62,000 nucleotides of DNA, from NCBI GenBank assembly GCA_037447655.1, contig JBBHKE010002782.1:23851-85850 (forward strand). Direction: 5' to 3'. Shown in pieces: positions 11,885-21,750 of the stretch. The translations under genes and the position numbers were made by a program. Under the pieces are notes generated by a model, which worked only from the letters and a program-made list of their open reading frames with translations, was not told the origin of the DNA and made no database searches. This DNA comes from Zygnema cylindricum. Taxonomy: Eukaryota > Streptophyta > Zygnematophyceae > Zygnematales > Zygnemataceae. Numbering within the stretch: position 1 is the first letter of the stretch; each line of letters begins with the position of its first letter.

Positions 11885-13250
11885 CACTTTTCAATTTTAA
11901 TCCACAGTTTTCTCTAGAACAAATCAACTTAGGGGAAGGTACTGGTTTTGTCATCATGTCTGCAATCATTTCTTTATCAGTTTTATCAACCAGTTTGATG
12001 ATTTTATTTTCAACCTTCTCTTTGGCAAAGCTTAGTCTAATTTCATATGCTTAGCTTTGAAATGATGTTTTGGATTAGCTTCAATAGAGATAACAACTTG
12101 ATTATCACAAAAAACATTCTGAGTTCCTGTCTTCATGAACCCAAGTTCTTGAAAAAGATATTTCACCCACATTAATTCTTTGGTGGCAGCTCAAGAAGCC
12201 ATGTATTTAGCCTCCATAGTTGATTGAGCAACTACTTTCTGTTGCTTGCTACTATAACAGCATGCACCTGATCCAATTTGCAACACATATCCAGTCGTAC
12301 ACTGCCTTAAAAGCACATCTCCATAAATGGCATCACTCCTGGTTGTGATGTCATTGTGCTCCCCTCCCAAATGCAACCACAATTCCCTTGTCCCCACCAA
12401 ATACCTCATCACCCTTTTGGCAGCCTCCAAGCCTCTCTTCTTGGTTCATTTAGACTCTTGCTGAGGACTCCTTCGACTGCAGCTATATCCGGCCAGGTAC
12501 AATTTATAAAATATATTAAATTGCCTACAATCTGCCGATAAGGAATATTTTCCATAAATCTTATTTCTATCTCATCTATCTCATCATTAATGATCAATAT
12601 TCCTCCCTCTTCACTCCCCTCACACACTTTCTTCAAATCCATGGGAGTAGTACATCCGTTTGCTTTCTCCATTTGAAATTTTTCTAGCATATTACCAATT
12701 GTTTCTTTCTGAGTGAGTCTTATAATCCTATTCCCTCTTTCTCTATCCATTTGAATTCCCAAAATGTACTTTGCTTCGCCGAGATCTTTCATGTCAAAGC
12801 GGCTTCTAAGATCCTGTTTTAGTTTGTTTATTTTATCTAAGGACTTGCTTAAGACCAACAAATCATCCACATAAATAGCAATAAATATCACTCTATCCTC
12901 ATCCTCAAATAAATATAAAGAGTTATCTCAACTAATTATGATATACCCCAAACCGGTGTGATATTTGCAAGCTTTATATTCCACTATCGCGGTGCTTGCT
13001 TAAGCCCATAGAATGATTTTATCAGTTTGCAAACTTTGTTTTCTTCCCCACATTCCACGTATCCTTCCGGTTGCCTTATGTAAATTTCTTTTTCCAACTC
13101 TCAGTGCAAAAAGGCCGTTTCAATATCCATCTGGTGTATTTCCATATTCTCCGTTGCCGCTATAGTTAAAAGGATTCTAGCAAAAGGAAATCTGACTACA
13201 GGTGCAAAGGTTTCTTCGTAGTCTATCCCCTCTTTGTCGTGCATGAGAGA
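11885..13250 (-). pseudogene. pol: Reverse transcriptase and RNase H of element B
   Basis: From the right: EGIDYEETFAPVVRF then HQMDIETAFLH (13100-13240), FYGLKQAPR (about 13000), the active-site box IYVDDLLVLSKSL (12850-12880), YILGIQMDRERGNRI, then IVGNLIYFINCTWPDI (12409-12560) and RNase H with GYVLQIGSGACCYSSKQQK and STMEAKYMAS (12191-12300), CDNQVVISIEANP near 12090. The copy is less degraded than C: one long frame covers 12409-12891. Stops after QAPR and after KYMAS break it. Confidence 0.88.
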
Positions 13251-13416
13251 GAAGCAAGGAAATCATGCATCATAACCAGCAAAGTCATGCTCCACATATA
13301 TATACAAAAAAAAATCAATGAGAAAGGAAAAATACATGTACAACATGCAAAAGAATAAAGGTGAAGATGACCAAATGAATAATAGGGAAGAATACTCCCC
13401 TAGCGTGAAGTGACCC

Positions 13417-14393
13417 CTATAGTTTTATCAATTCCCTACAAAAGAAGCAAACACCCTTTTTCAAAGCTCCCCTTTTTTTTCCTCTCCCTCTCTTTCCACC
13501 AAAGTTCCGATAAGGTTTACCTTCATCTTTTTTCCTCTCACCACGCTTCCGCTCGTCACTACCGTTCCTCTTATCACGCTTGCGCCAATCACCACCAACT
13601 ATAAATGCATTCATCCTCTCACTTCCCCTACGAAGCTCCAAATTGCTTTCCCTCACAAGAATTATCCCCATGGTAAAGCTCCAAGTCCTGAGGAGCCACC
13701 CATTGCCTGCATATGATAAATAATGTTTTCGCACTCATCTGGGAGTTTCATGAGTAGTGTATAAATCTTTCTCTCCTCGGATACTACATATCTTGCACTA
13801 GCAAGCTCAACATATAACGCAGCAATATCATTCCAAAACTCTATCATGTTATCGCCTTTATAAACATAGGCCTCTATTTCCTGTTTTACTAATTGCTGCC
13901 TCCGAATACTCTCACTCTTATAAATTTGACTTAGTGTTTCCCAGATTTCCAAAGACTTGGTTAGACTTAAAAGAGTTATAGTTATGGACTTAGACACATA
14001 TCTAAGTATGAGATGTTTTTTTGTAGTGTTTTTACACTCCCAAATTTTACTATCATTTTCTTCAGTTTTACTTATAACCCCTCTAAGTGGAGTTCTGGCG
14101 GAGAGCATAGCTCCCCTCACCATAAGTGTCCCTTTATCCTTCTCCCTTTTCCCCTCTTCTATGGCAATAATTTTCCCTTCACCTTCCGTTGCAACTGAAA
14201 ATACGGTTGGTTTTCAGGGAAGCCCCAGATGATTCTCCGTAGTGAGATCCTTGAAAGCCCGATGGCGGACACCTCACTTGTCCTGAAACAGTTCCCCATA
14301 AGTGCTTTTCGAAAAGCAACCCCTCCATCGTAAACTCCCAATAAGTGAAGTCTGTTCCATCAAACATAGGCACCCTAGATGGTGGGCCCATAA
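13417..14393 (-). pseudogene. gag: gag of element B
   Basis: Starts at the ATG inside the primer site with MGPPSRVPMFDGTDFTYWEF, the gag N-terminus that brings in FDGxxFxxW. It continues in another frame through a UBN2-type gag region (LEIWETLSQIYKS, then RRQQLVKQEIEAY; 13662-14123) and ends in a Lys/Arg/Gly-rich nucleocapsid tail with a partial zinc knuckle (KKGVCFFCREL) near 13430. There is at least one frameshift near 14180 and another near 13700. After 13417 the sequence jumps to RT. Confidence 0.82.
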
Positions 14394-14395
14394 CC
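14380..14395 (-). promoter_or_regulatory. Half-tRNA primer binding site of element B
   Basis: Directly next to the LTR end, the minus strand reads GGTTATGGGCCCACCA. This equals, over 16 bases, the complement of the D-stem/anticodon-arm junction of plant initiator tRNA-Met (UGGUGGGCCCAUAACC). Drosophila copia and yeast Ty5 use this internal half-tRNA site. The gag ATG lies inside it. Confidence 0.75.
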
Positions 14396-15351
14396 TAAAA
14401 TTTTGTGGTCTCCATTGACCCACAGAAAGTGCAGCCTATGTAAAGCCTCTAAAATAATATTTGCCCCTTTTACTTTCCTGCTAAATAAGCGCCACCCACA
14501 CACACAAATATTCTAACCACTCTCACCTCTGTGAGGACAAGACTCCCTTGAGTCAAACGCAAAAAGAATCATTGAATTTGCTCCCCTGAGTAGTAAGTTA
14601 TGGCTAGTCAAAGATGACCTTTATAGTTACAAGCTCTCTTAAAGAGAGGTACCTAAATTTCACTAAGTCTTGGTCTGCCTACTTACGACTGCCTACTACT
14701 AAACCCTAGTCTAATAGAAACACTATATAATACAAGAAGGTACACTAGGCGATGTACTTATTGTACGACCATTGTACGACATGGCTTTCAAAATGACGTT
14801 TGTCAAAACGGGAGCCATGTTTCCTCCTCCCGACTTCTCCAATATCCAAAAGTATGGTGCCACGTGGCAACGCGTAACGCTATCCCCAAAGGCCAACGAA
14901 AGTTTATTGCGGGTGGCGGCTGCAATTGTGGCCGTCCGATCATTTGTATTTATGCGGCTTCGATTCGACCTCTATAGTTGTTTCCAAATTGAGGCTCATT
15001 TATATTTACTAGGAAGCCTCTTTAAGATAATCATGGCCTGATGATAAGGGGAGAAAGTGATAAGGGAAGAAAGTCCCCCCAGAACATGCATTTTTTGACA
15101 CTAACATTCGAAACCGATTAGTGTATTCCACCATGCATTTTTTGACAGTAATATTTGAATCGATTACTTTATTCCACCATGTTACCGCCTATGTACCTAT
15201 ACTCATAGATCATATAGTAAAATACCTTCTATTTTATTATGCCTCCTTCTAAATGACGTGGCAGCCATGGCATGCCTTTGGTTCTCTCTTTCTCTCCCTT
15301 TACATTCTAACTAAAATATAGAAGTGAACTATTAATTACCTCTTTTCAACA
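14396..15351 (-). repeat. 5' LTR of element B
   Basis: Starts TGTTGAAAAGAGG within the integrase of C and ends AATTTTA at the primer site. It carries a tatatagtg TATA-like motif (minus, near 14725). The segment 14965-15232 is shared with 16277-16545 inside gag of C and not with the 3' LTR. Confidence 0.78.
14965..15232. repeat. Shared mosaic segment, copy 1 (other copy 16277-16545)
   Basis: Both copies contain a gag-derived stretch (minus strand, ILKGLPSEYK-like), a doubled ggggagaaagtgataa motif, and two tandem units of about 47 bp around caaaaaatgcatggtggaat, then cctatactcatagat. One copy lies in the 5' LTR of B and the other in gag of C, so one was copied from the other or both from a third element. 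Confidence 0.8.
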
Positions 15352-15352
15352 C

Positions 15353-16304
15353 AACCATCACAAACATGAGACTTTTTTTGACGAAGCTTGACTCCCTTTA
15401 TCATATCATGCTTTATCATCTTAGTAAGTCTCTCATGATGCACATAACCAAGTCTTTTATGCCACAAAACATTATCACATAGGACACTATAGGAAGCAAA
15501 ATCAATTTTATTAGCCAGGTCCATGCGGTACAAGAAGTTTGGGCCTCTAGTTCCTTCTAAAGCTACTCTTCCATCAATGCTCACTATCTTCTTGCCATTT
15601 TTTTGGAGAACCTCAAAGCCTTTGCTTTCAGCTACAGACGTAGAAAACAATTTTTTTTTTAACTTTGGAACATATAAGACATCATACAAAGTTCTTTTAA
15701 CAATCTTTCCATCTATCACACAATCTAGATCTATATTTCCTTAAGCATTTGATAGAACGGCATATCCACAAGCATAAAAGATGTGACGTAAAGGAATAAA
15801 AGACATCTCCTTAAACCAAGACTTGTTCCAGCACATATGTAAAGAGCTGTCGCAATCCATTATCCATCCGAGGTCATTTTCTCCTTATATCATATCCAGT
15901 TTGGCAAGAGCAAAGAACTCTTTGTCATCAGTTTTCGGAAAACTGGTCACATCAGGTGTCTCTTCCTCGGTCTTCTTCTTCTTCGGTTCCGTATCCTCCG
16001 CTGAAAACGCAACAATTTTATTCAGTGGTTTTAGGGAAATGGGAGGTCCGCGGTGTTTCCATCCTTTCGGGAAGATACCTGTTTCAAGAGCTTTTATCTA
16101 CAAAGGAAAAGCGCTAAAGGTATGAACATCAGTATAATAATAAACACATTTCTCAAACAGAGGATTAAACTGGTTCCCTTGATATATACTTTCCCTTTGA
16201 AATTGAGCCGGAAATGCTACAGTTGGTTTTCCAAATCCTAAAACTGTATGAGTAGCCTCTTCTGCCAAGATAACCTCTATAGTTGTTTGCAAATTGAGGC
16301 TCAT
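15353..16304 (-). pseudogene. Gag end, protease and integrase zinc finger of element C
   Basis: From the right: gag (SLNLQTTIEVILAEE), a linker rich in Glu/Lys, the protease start WIMDCDSSLHM (about 15840) where DSG is expected, TLYDVLYVPKLKKKLFS, then the GAG-pre-integrase zinc finger LWHKRLGYVHHERL ... VCDGC (15336-15500). The element stops at CDGC because B is inserted there; the rest of integrase resumes at 10946. The protease motif is changed to Asp-Cys-Asp, so it would be inactive even without the stops. Confidence 0.85.
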
Positions 16305-16545
16305 TTATATTCACTAGGAAGCCCCTTTAAGATAATCATGGCCTGATGATAAGGGGAGAAAGTGATAAGGGGAGAAAGTCCCCCAAGAACAAGCATTTTT
16401 TGACTGTAACATTCGAAACCGATTAGTGTATTCCACCATGCATTTTTTGACAGTAACATTCAAAACCGATTAGTGTATTCCACCATGTTACCGCCTATGT
16501 ACCTATACTCATAGATCGTGTACCTATACTCATAGATCTAACCAG

Positions 16546-16824
16546 CAGTTATAACCTCAAGCTTGTCACTATCTTTAACATAAGAAGATTTCAATTCATC
16601 CCACAATTCTGATGCATTTATAACATTAATATATGTCATATGCAATTCCTTTGATATCATAAGCTTCACTAAATGTAAGCTTGGTCATTTTTCTGTTCAA
16701 AGCTCGCATTAGATTCTGCCAGGGATCCATTTCACACATCATTAAGTTTCACTTGCTTGAAATAAGACTTAACCAAATCTGCCCAATACAAATATTCACG
16801 TCCATCAAAGACCGGAATTCGTAA
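16546..16824 (-). pseudogene. gag: gag N-terminal part of element C
   Basis: After the primer site the minus strand reads LRIPVFDGREYLYWADLVKS, the same N-terminal FDG motif as gag of B. A shifted frame then gives INASELWDELKSSYVK (16560-16620). The mosaic repeat 16277-16545 interrupts it. The upstream open stretch MTTAASSSS (from 16901) lies within the LTR and is probably not part of gag. Confidence 0.75.
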
Positions 16825-16840
16825 AGGCGGGCCCGTGACC
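16825..16840 (-). promoter_or_regulatory. Degenerate half-tRNA primer binding site of element C
   Basis: The minus strand next to the LTR end (ACAACA) reads GGTCACGGGCCCGCCT, matching 12 of 16 bases of the site in element B; three of the four differences are transitions. It therefore appears to be the same kind of site after mutation. Confidence 0.6.
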
Positions 16841-17680
16841 TGTTGTTCAGAGACAACTGCTGGTACTGAAGATGAAGAAGAAGAGGCAGCAGTAGTCATT
16901 GTAGAACAAATCAAGAGAGGAAGCTTCCACAAAGACCGATGGCAAAACAACAACTTTGAAAGATAATAACTTTCAATACAAGATCACAATAGTCTTACAA
17001 TTCTACCATAATCTACATAACATAAGGAGGATCATACACACAAAATTTCACTTTATTCAGCTCACAAATATATGAGATATTCAGAGGTGAAATTACATAA
17101 AACTAAGTGTCCAGTTTTCATATCATTTGTTCCTTAACTCCAAAATTTACTAAGTCCTACTTTTATACTAAAGCTATACTAAACTGTACGAAGGCATTCC
17201 AGCCGTACGTCTAACAAAAAATACTTTGAGTATACTTGTGTAAAGAAGGTATGCCATAAATTACGCATTCTACACTAATCAACTAATTCACTACAACAAA
17301 ATTATGTTCTAACAAATATTTACACCGACAATCAGATCACGGTAATAGAGAAAAGTAATTGTGATCTGGTCACGCTTCGTCAACAGTTGTCAGCGCCAAC
17401 TGTCAGCCGTCCGATCACCAAATTCGGCACAATGGATGTGCTCTCAAGAACCATGTGGTCCTTACCGAATGTATGTATGTCCATGGAGGACATACTCAAG
17501 CATTCCTTGCAGCAGGCAACGCGTGTCCCTAGTGTGACTGAACTGTGAACTCCCAATTTCATTGTCACACTAATTTTAGCAAATACTGAACTGGACTTAC
17601 TCAAAAATATACTTGAACTTGAACAACTCTCTCCCTCACAGCCCAGAAATAGAGAGGACTAAAGCTTTCCAAAAACAACA
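16841..17680 (-). repeat. 5' LTR of element C
   Basis: Homologous over about 840 bp to 7431-8276, starts TGTTGTTTTTGGAAAG and ends TGAACAACA. The two LTRs differ at clearly more than a few positions, so the insertion is not recent. Confidence 0.88.
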
Positions 17681-18039
17681 CGTGGAAGTGTACTCGCACT
17701 TGGTGACTCTTGAATTCATATTAAAAATCCAAAAGTAGGCACGGTCTGGATTGAGCTACCTACTTATCGTTTTGATGGCACGGAACGCTTGATTGAAGCT
17801 CGTCTAGTGAATATTTTATACATTCTAGACGAATCGCTAAATCTCCTTAGTGTACCTCAAATTCTACGCGCGGGTGGAAGTGTACTAACATTTGGTGACT
17901 CTTCAATTCAATTTAATAATCCGAAAGGACTTATTATTGGAGAAGGAGAGGTGACAAAAAATCTGCATAGTCGGCTAATTTAGCGCCGACCGAAATCAAA
18001 AATTCAACCAGATGGTTTGATTAGTCAAATTTCAAAACT

Positions 18040-18930
18040 TAAGGGTGACTTAACTCTTTGGCACCATCGGATATGTCACACATCCGAGTGAAGTTTGAGG
18101 CAGATGATTAAAGCGGGATGTGCGAGAGGTTTGGATTTAACATCGAGAGGAAAAGTAAATGGATGCAAAGGGTGTAGCCGAGAGAGGCAAATTCGGAAGC
18201 CTCACCCGGCTAAAGATACAAAATTGAGATCTAAAAAACCCCTCGATTTGGTCCATGTCGATTTATGTGGACACATTAAACTGAAGAGTATTGGGGGAAA
18301 TAGATATTTAATGGTGATTGTAGATGATTACTCACGATTTTCTTGGGTAATCCTCTTGAGTTCAAAATCTAAAGCGATTGTGAGATTTAAGGAGTGGCAT
18401 GTCATGGCGGAGAGACAATGCGAAAGAAAATTGAAATCAATTCGAACCGACAACGGTGGTAATTCATCGCATTTGATGGATATTGTCGAGAATGGTGAAT
18501 TAAGCATCATTTGACGGCTTCTTACTCCCCAGAATCCAATGGAGTTGGTGAACGAAAAAATCGGACATTACAAGAAATTGTCCGCTCCATGGTGCACGCA
18601 TCCGGTCTTTGAATGTTGTTTTGGAGGTGCAATTTTGACCGCCAATTATATTTGTAATCGGCGGCTTACTTCAATTTCAGACGATAAGACCCCTCACAAG
18701 TTATGGTACGGTAGAAAAACGACTCTTCATCATCTCCTGATTTGGGGATGCCAAGCGACGGTCTATGTGGAATCGCAAAAGAGAAAAGGAAAATTTGCGG
18801 CAAAGAGTTAGACTAAAATTTTCGTCGGCTATAGTTCGAAAGGAAATCTATACCGAATTTATGATCCGGTTAATCGTACAATTATTGAATCCCGGAATGT
18901 AGATTTCCACTAAGACTTAAAATCGGCAAT
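18040..18930 (+). pseudogene. pol: Integrase of element A
   Basis: Begins with the zinc-finger part LWHHRICHTSE near 18057, NGCKGCSRERQIRKPH (18150-18200), then the catalytic core: DLVHVDLCGHIKLKSIGGNR with the first Asp, RTDNGG with the second (about 18440), and GVGERKNRT in a shifted frame (about 18540) for the Glu region. NYICNRR and PHKLWYGRK follow and mark the core end. One frameshift, a lost SSQ-like linker and several stops make it nonfunctional. Confidence 0.87.
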
Positions 18931-19384
18931 GGAAGAATCGGCAAAATTTCACAAAAATCTTGATTTTTTGGAAGAAAAGATCAAATTGCTCAACTTCCAA
19001 ACTTGAAGGATCGGATTCCGAAAATGAACCTGATTCAAGGTCTAATGATAAGAGGGGGAAAAGAAAACTGGACGTTAAAAATGACATTGGGGAAATTGAC
19101 ATTGAATCTCAAAATGTCAATTCCCGAATGTCCTCGGAATCACGAAATTCTCAAAATTCTAAATCTAGTTTGCCGAGTGTGATTGAAACGGAACCGAATG
19201 TTGAAGAAGATGTTCCAGTACGGAGAAGTACAAGAGATACAAAAGGAAGAAAATCGACACGCTTGTCATATGATAAAAAAAGGGGGAAATGCCGAAAATA
19301 CTCACTACTTTATTTCGGCGGCGAGAGAGGAGGATTTCCTCCTCTAGCAATCACTTTGTGAAAATTCCGCCGGTGACCCTCAAT

Positions 19385-20400
19385 TTTATTCCGAAGCAAG
19401 AAATTCAGAAGATTGGGAGTCAAAATGGCAACCAGCTTGGGAAAGAGAATTCAAGTCCATTGTTGAAAATCGTACATTTGAGGAAGTAGATTTACTAGAG
19501 GGGAAAAAAACGATTGACGCGAAGTGGATCTTCAAGACCAAAACTGGTGCTTTTGGAGAGGTGATTAAGGCTAGGTTAGTTTGCAAAGGATTTTAGCAAC
19601 GGGAAGGAGTAGATGACACTGAGACACATGCGCTTGTAGTGAAATTCGACTCATTACGGATGATTGTGGCAATTACGGCAACCGGTAAAAAACACATCCA
19701 TCAAATGGATGTAGAGACGACAATTTTAAATGGCGAACTTGAAGAAGAAGTATACATGAAGGTTTCCAAAGGAGTTGTGTCAAAGGAAGGGATTGTATGG
19801 CGGCTGCGAAAGTCTCTCTATGAATTCAAGCAGGCGCCTCGTAATTGGTCCTTACGCCTATATTTTGTACTTACCGAATTTGGATTTGTCCGAACTACCT
19901 CAGATTCGGGAGTTTATATTAAAGGGGAAGGAGAAGATCAAATTATCTTCTTAGTTTATGCGGATGATTTTCTGATGACTTATGGCATTCTGCAAATAAT
20001 CAATAGATTTAAGGCTTATTTACGCCTTCACTTCAACGTGACGGATTTGGGAGAAGTTCGTTACATATTGGGGATTGAGGTGATTCGTCACCCAAATGGT
20101 GACATTAAATTGAGCCAGGCTCAATATTGCAGGGAAGTTCGGACACGGTTTGGCATGCTAAATGCAAAACTGATTTCTACTCTTTTAGATCCGAAAATGC
20201 AGATTCAGAAATTTGAGGAGGAAACGGATGTTGAAGTTCCGTATCAGGAAGCGATCAAAATTTTGATGTACCTCAGCGTACGTACAAGGCCTGACATATC
20301 GGCGGCAGTGACATATCGGCGGCAGTTTCAGTCGCCAGTGGACATTGTCATGCGCTTAAGAAGGCACACTGGGAAGCAGTGAAGCGTATATTTTGATACC
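19385..20400 (+). pseudogene. pol: Reverse transcriptase of element A
   Basis: The frame at 19639-20382 is open for 247 codons. It has HQMDVETTILNGELEEEVYM, LYEFKQAPRNW, and the active site VYADDFL (19954-19974; copia RTs usually have YVDD), then TDLGEVRYILGIEV and ISAAV. An upstream piece in other frames (19420-19600) supplies the N-terminal AKWIFKTK and IKARLVCKGF. A 17-bp direct duplication (gacatatcggcggcagt, 20291-20324) disrupts the frame at the connection to RNase H. Confidence 0.9.
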
Positions 20401-20404
20401 TGGC

Positions 20405-20912
20405 CGGTACGATCGACATCGGCCTATTATATAAATCCAAAGGAAGTTTGGAGTGTATCGGATACTGTGACGCAGATTGGGGAGGCGATTTTGACTCCGG
20501 AAAGTCAACTTTCGGATACGCTTTTGTTTTGAGTGGAGCCGCAGTTTCCTAGAGTTCGCGACTCCAACCGACCGTCGCATTAAGTTCTACTGAAGGTGAG
20601 TATATGGCGGCTTGCCATGCCGCAAAATCTTCAGTTTGGTTAAAAGAAATATTATTTGAATTAAAGGTTCATATTAGATGTTTGAAGATTTTTACAGATA
20701 ACATGAGTTCTATGGCATTAGTTAAAAATCCCGTTTTTCATAAACGTACGAAGCATATCCGTATTCAATGGCATTTCGTGCGTGACCTTGTCGCACAGAA
20801 AGAAATTGTATTTCAATATATTTCTACTTTGGAGGAAGCCGCAGATATGTTGATAATGGCGGCAATTATAGATGTACTTTTAAGAGGGAGACCAAAATTA
20901 GGGTTATTGTAA
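20405..20912 (+). pseudogene. pol: RNase H of element A
   Basis: A degraded start (CDADWGGD-like, about 20470) leads to the open piece MAACHAAKSSVWLKEIL ... KIFTDNMSSMALVKNP ... KHIRIQWHFVRDLV (20604-20912), the typical end of copia RNase H. A stop and a frame change lie between the two. The 3' LTR begins 33 bases later. Confidence 0.87.
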
Positions 20913-20945
20913 CCTTTTAGTGATTCACACATTGAATAGGGTGAT

Positions 20946-21477
20946 TGTTGGATATCAAAGTGTAAAACTGCGTCCAGTTACGTTCTGCCGTAGTTATTGT
21001 TTAAGTAACGCTGTATGTTTAGTTTAAGTTCGGTTAGTTTGAGTTTGCGGTTATGTCACCTGGTGTTGTACGATTGGTAAGATATTTAGTTCGTAGGAAC
21101 GTGGTACGGTTCTAAGTCCAGCTCACGTAGAAGTTCGGCGCACTAATGTTTAATAAGGCGCCTACGTCTGATTCAGCGCATAAGTGTCAAATTCGCGTAA
21201 GTGGAGTCTGAGTGGAATTAGTGACAGAAGAAGTATAGTTTTGTCTTCTGCTGGTGTTGGGAGAGAGTATTTTAGGAGTGTAGTATAGTTTTATATATCA
21301 TAAAAAGAAATGAAGTTGAGGAGAAAAGGATGTAAAAAAATCAATTGAATATATTTTCTATTTGGTCGAGTTCCTTTGTTATCTGTGATTCTCAAGTTGT
21401 CTATGAATTTTGGATGTCTGGAAATTTTTGAATGCTTCCGCTGAATATGTATGAATAGAATGTTTCTTTTTATAACA
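20946..21477 (+). repeat. 3' LTR of element A
   Basis: Complete 532-bp LTR, TGTTGGATAT to ATAACA, uninterrupted. It serves as the empty-site reference for both insertions in the 5' LTR. No clear polypurine tract lies upstream. Confidence 0.9.
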
Positions 21478-21482
21478 TTTTG

Positions 21483-21750
21483 CACACTTGAACTATGTCG
21501 CACTCTCAACCTTTCAACTTTTCAAAAATAGAACCGTTGTATTTCTATCACCCAAATTTTTCGGAGACCTTATATAACCTCTGGAGACATGATTTAGTAC
21601 GAGGCCGCGTCAAAATGGACACATTCGGAAAAATAGGAAATGTATGTCCTGTGTATGTGCTTTATGTATGTTTATTTATTAGCAACTGCAGTTTTACTTT
21701 TTACATTGATATTCGTTCAGATTTTGCTTGATGAGATTATTTCTTATTTA
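21483..21750. repeat. Duplication unit 1, right part
   Basis: Resumes unit 1 after element A. It aligns with 27000-27280: ctatcacccaaa then gggagacc-like text at 21548 and 27095, and ttgatgagat near 21727 and 27258. Unit 2 begins about 230 bases further on. No gene is seen. Confidence 0.7.

Larger units (their letters stand above)
10947..15351 (-). mobile_element. Copia retrotransposon B, internally deleted, nested in C
   Basis: It lies within the integrase of C, after the CDGC of the zinc finger. Flanks read ggttg (minus, 15356-15352) and agttg (10946-10942), a 4/5 duplication. Contents on the minus strand: 5' LTR 15351-14396, primer site, gag 14393-13417, RT and RNase H 13250-11885, polypurine tract, 3' LTR 11866-10947. 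Protease and integrase are missing: a span of about 150 bp (13260-13410) joins gag to mid-RT, so B is a deletion derivative. Confidence 0.83.
7431..17680 (-). mobile_element. Ty1/copia retrotransposon C, nested in A
   Basis: On the minus strand: 5' LTR 17680-16841, primer site, gag, protease, first part of integrase to 15352, then (after nested element B) the rest of integrase, reverse transcriptase and RNase H down to 8299, then a polypurine tract and the 3' LTR 8276-7431. LTRs start TGTTGYTTTTGGAAAG. Target duplication is cgtgg at 7426-7430 and 17681-17685. Without B it is about 5.8 kb. Stops and frameshifts in every domain show it is inactive. Confidence 0.88.
7172..17985 (+). pseudogene. 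Protease region of element A, interrupted by element C
   Basis: Directly after gag the frame reads VIDFRASHHV where copia proteases have VIDSGASHHM, so the catalytic Asp-Ser-Gly triad is changed to Asp-Phe-Arg by nearby indels. The segment runs to 7430 (target duplication cgtgg), resumes at 17681 after element C, and continues to about 17985. A stretch of about 200 bp is present twice: 7282-7430 plus 17686-17735, then 17736-17925. The duplication predates the insertion of C. Confidence 0.75.
2917..21477 (+). mobile_element. Ty1/copia retrotransposon A, broken and nested
   Basis: Order on the plus strand is 5' LTR, primer site, gag with two zinc knuckles, protease, integrase, reverse transcriptase, RNase H, 3' LTR, which is the Ty1/copia order. 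Both LTRs begin TGTTGGATAT and end ACA. The flanks are tttcg (2912-2916) and ttttg (21478-21482), a 4/5 match fitting a 5-bp target duplication. It sits inside duplication unit 1: the unit resumes right after the 3' LTR. Three later insertions split it (2949-4236, 4449-5234, 7431-17680). Many stops and frameshifts show it is dead. Removing the insertions leaves an element of about 6.2 kb. Confidence 0.9.
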
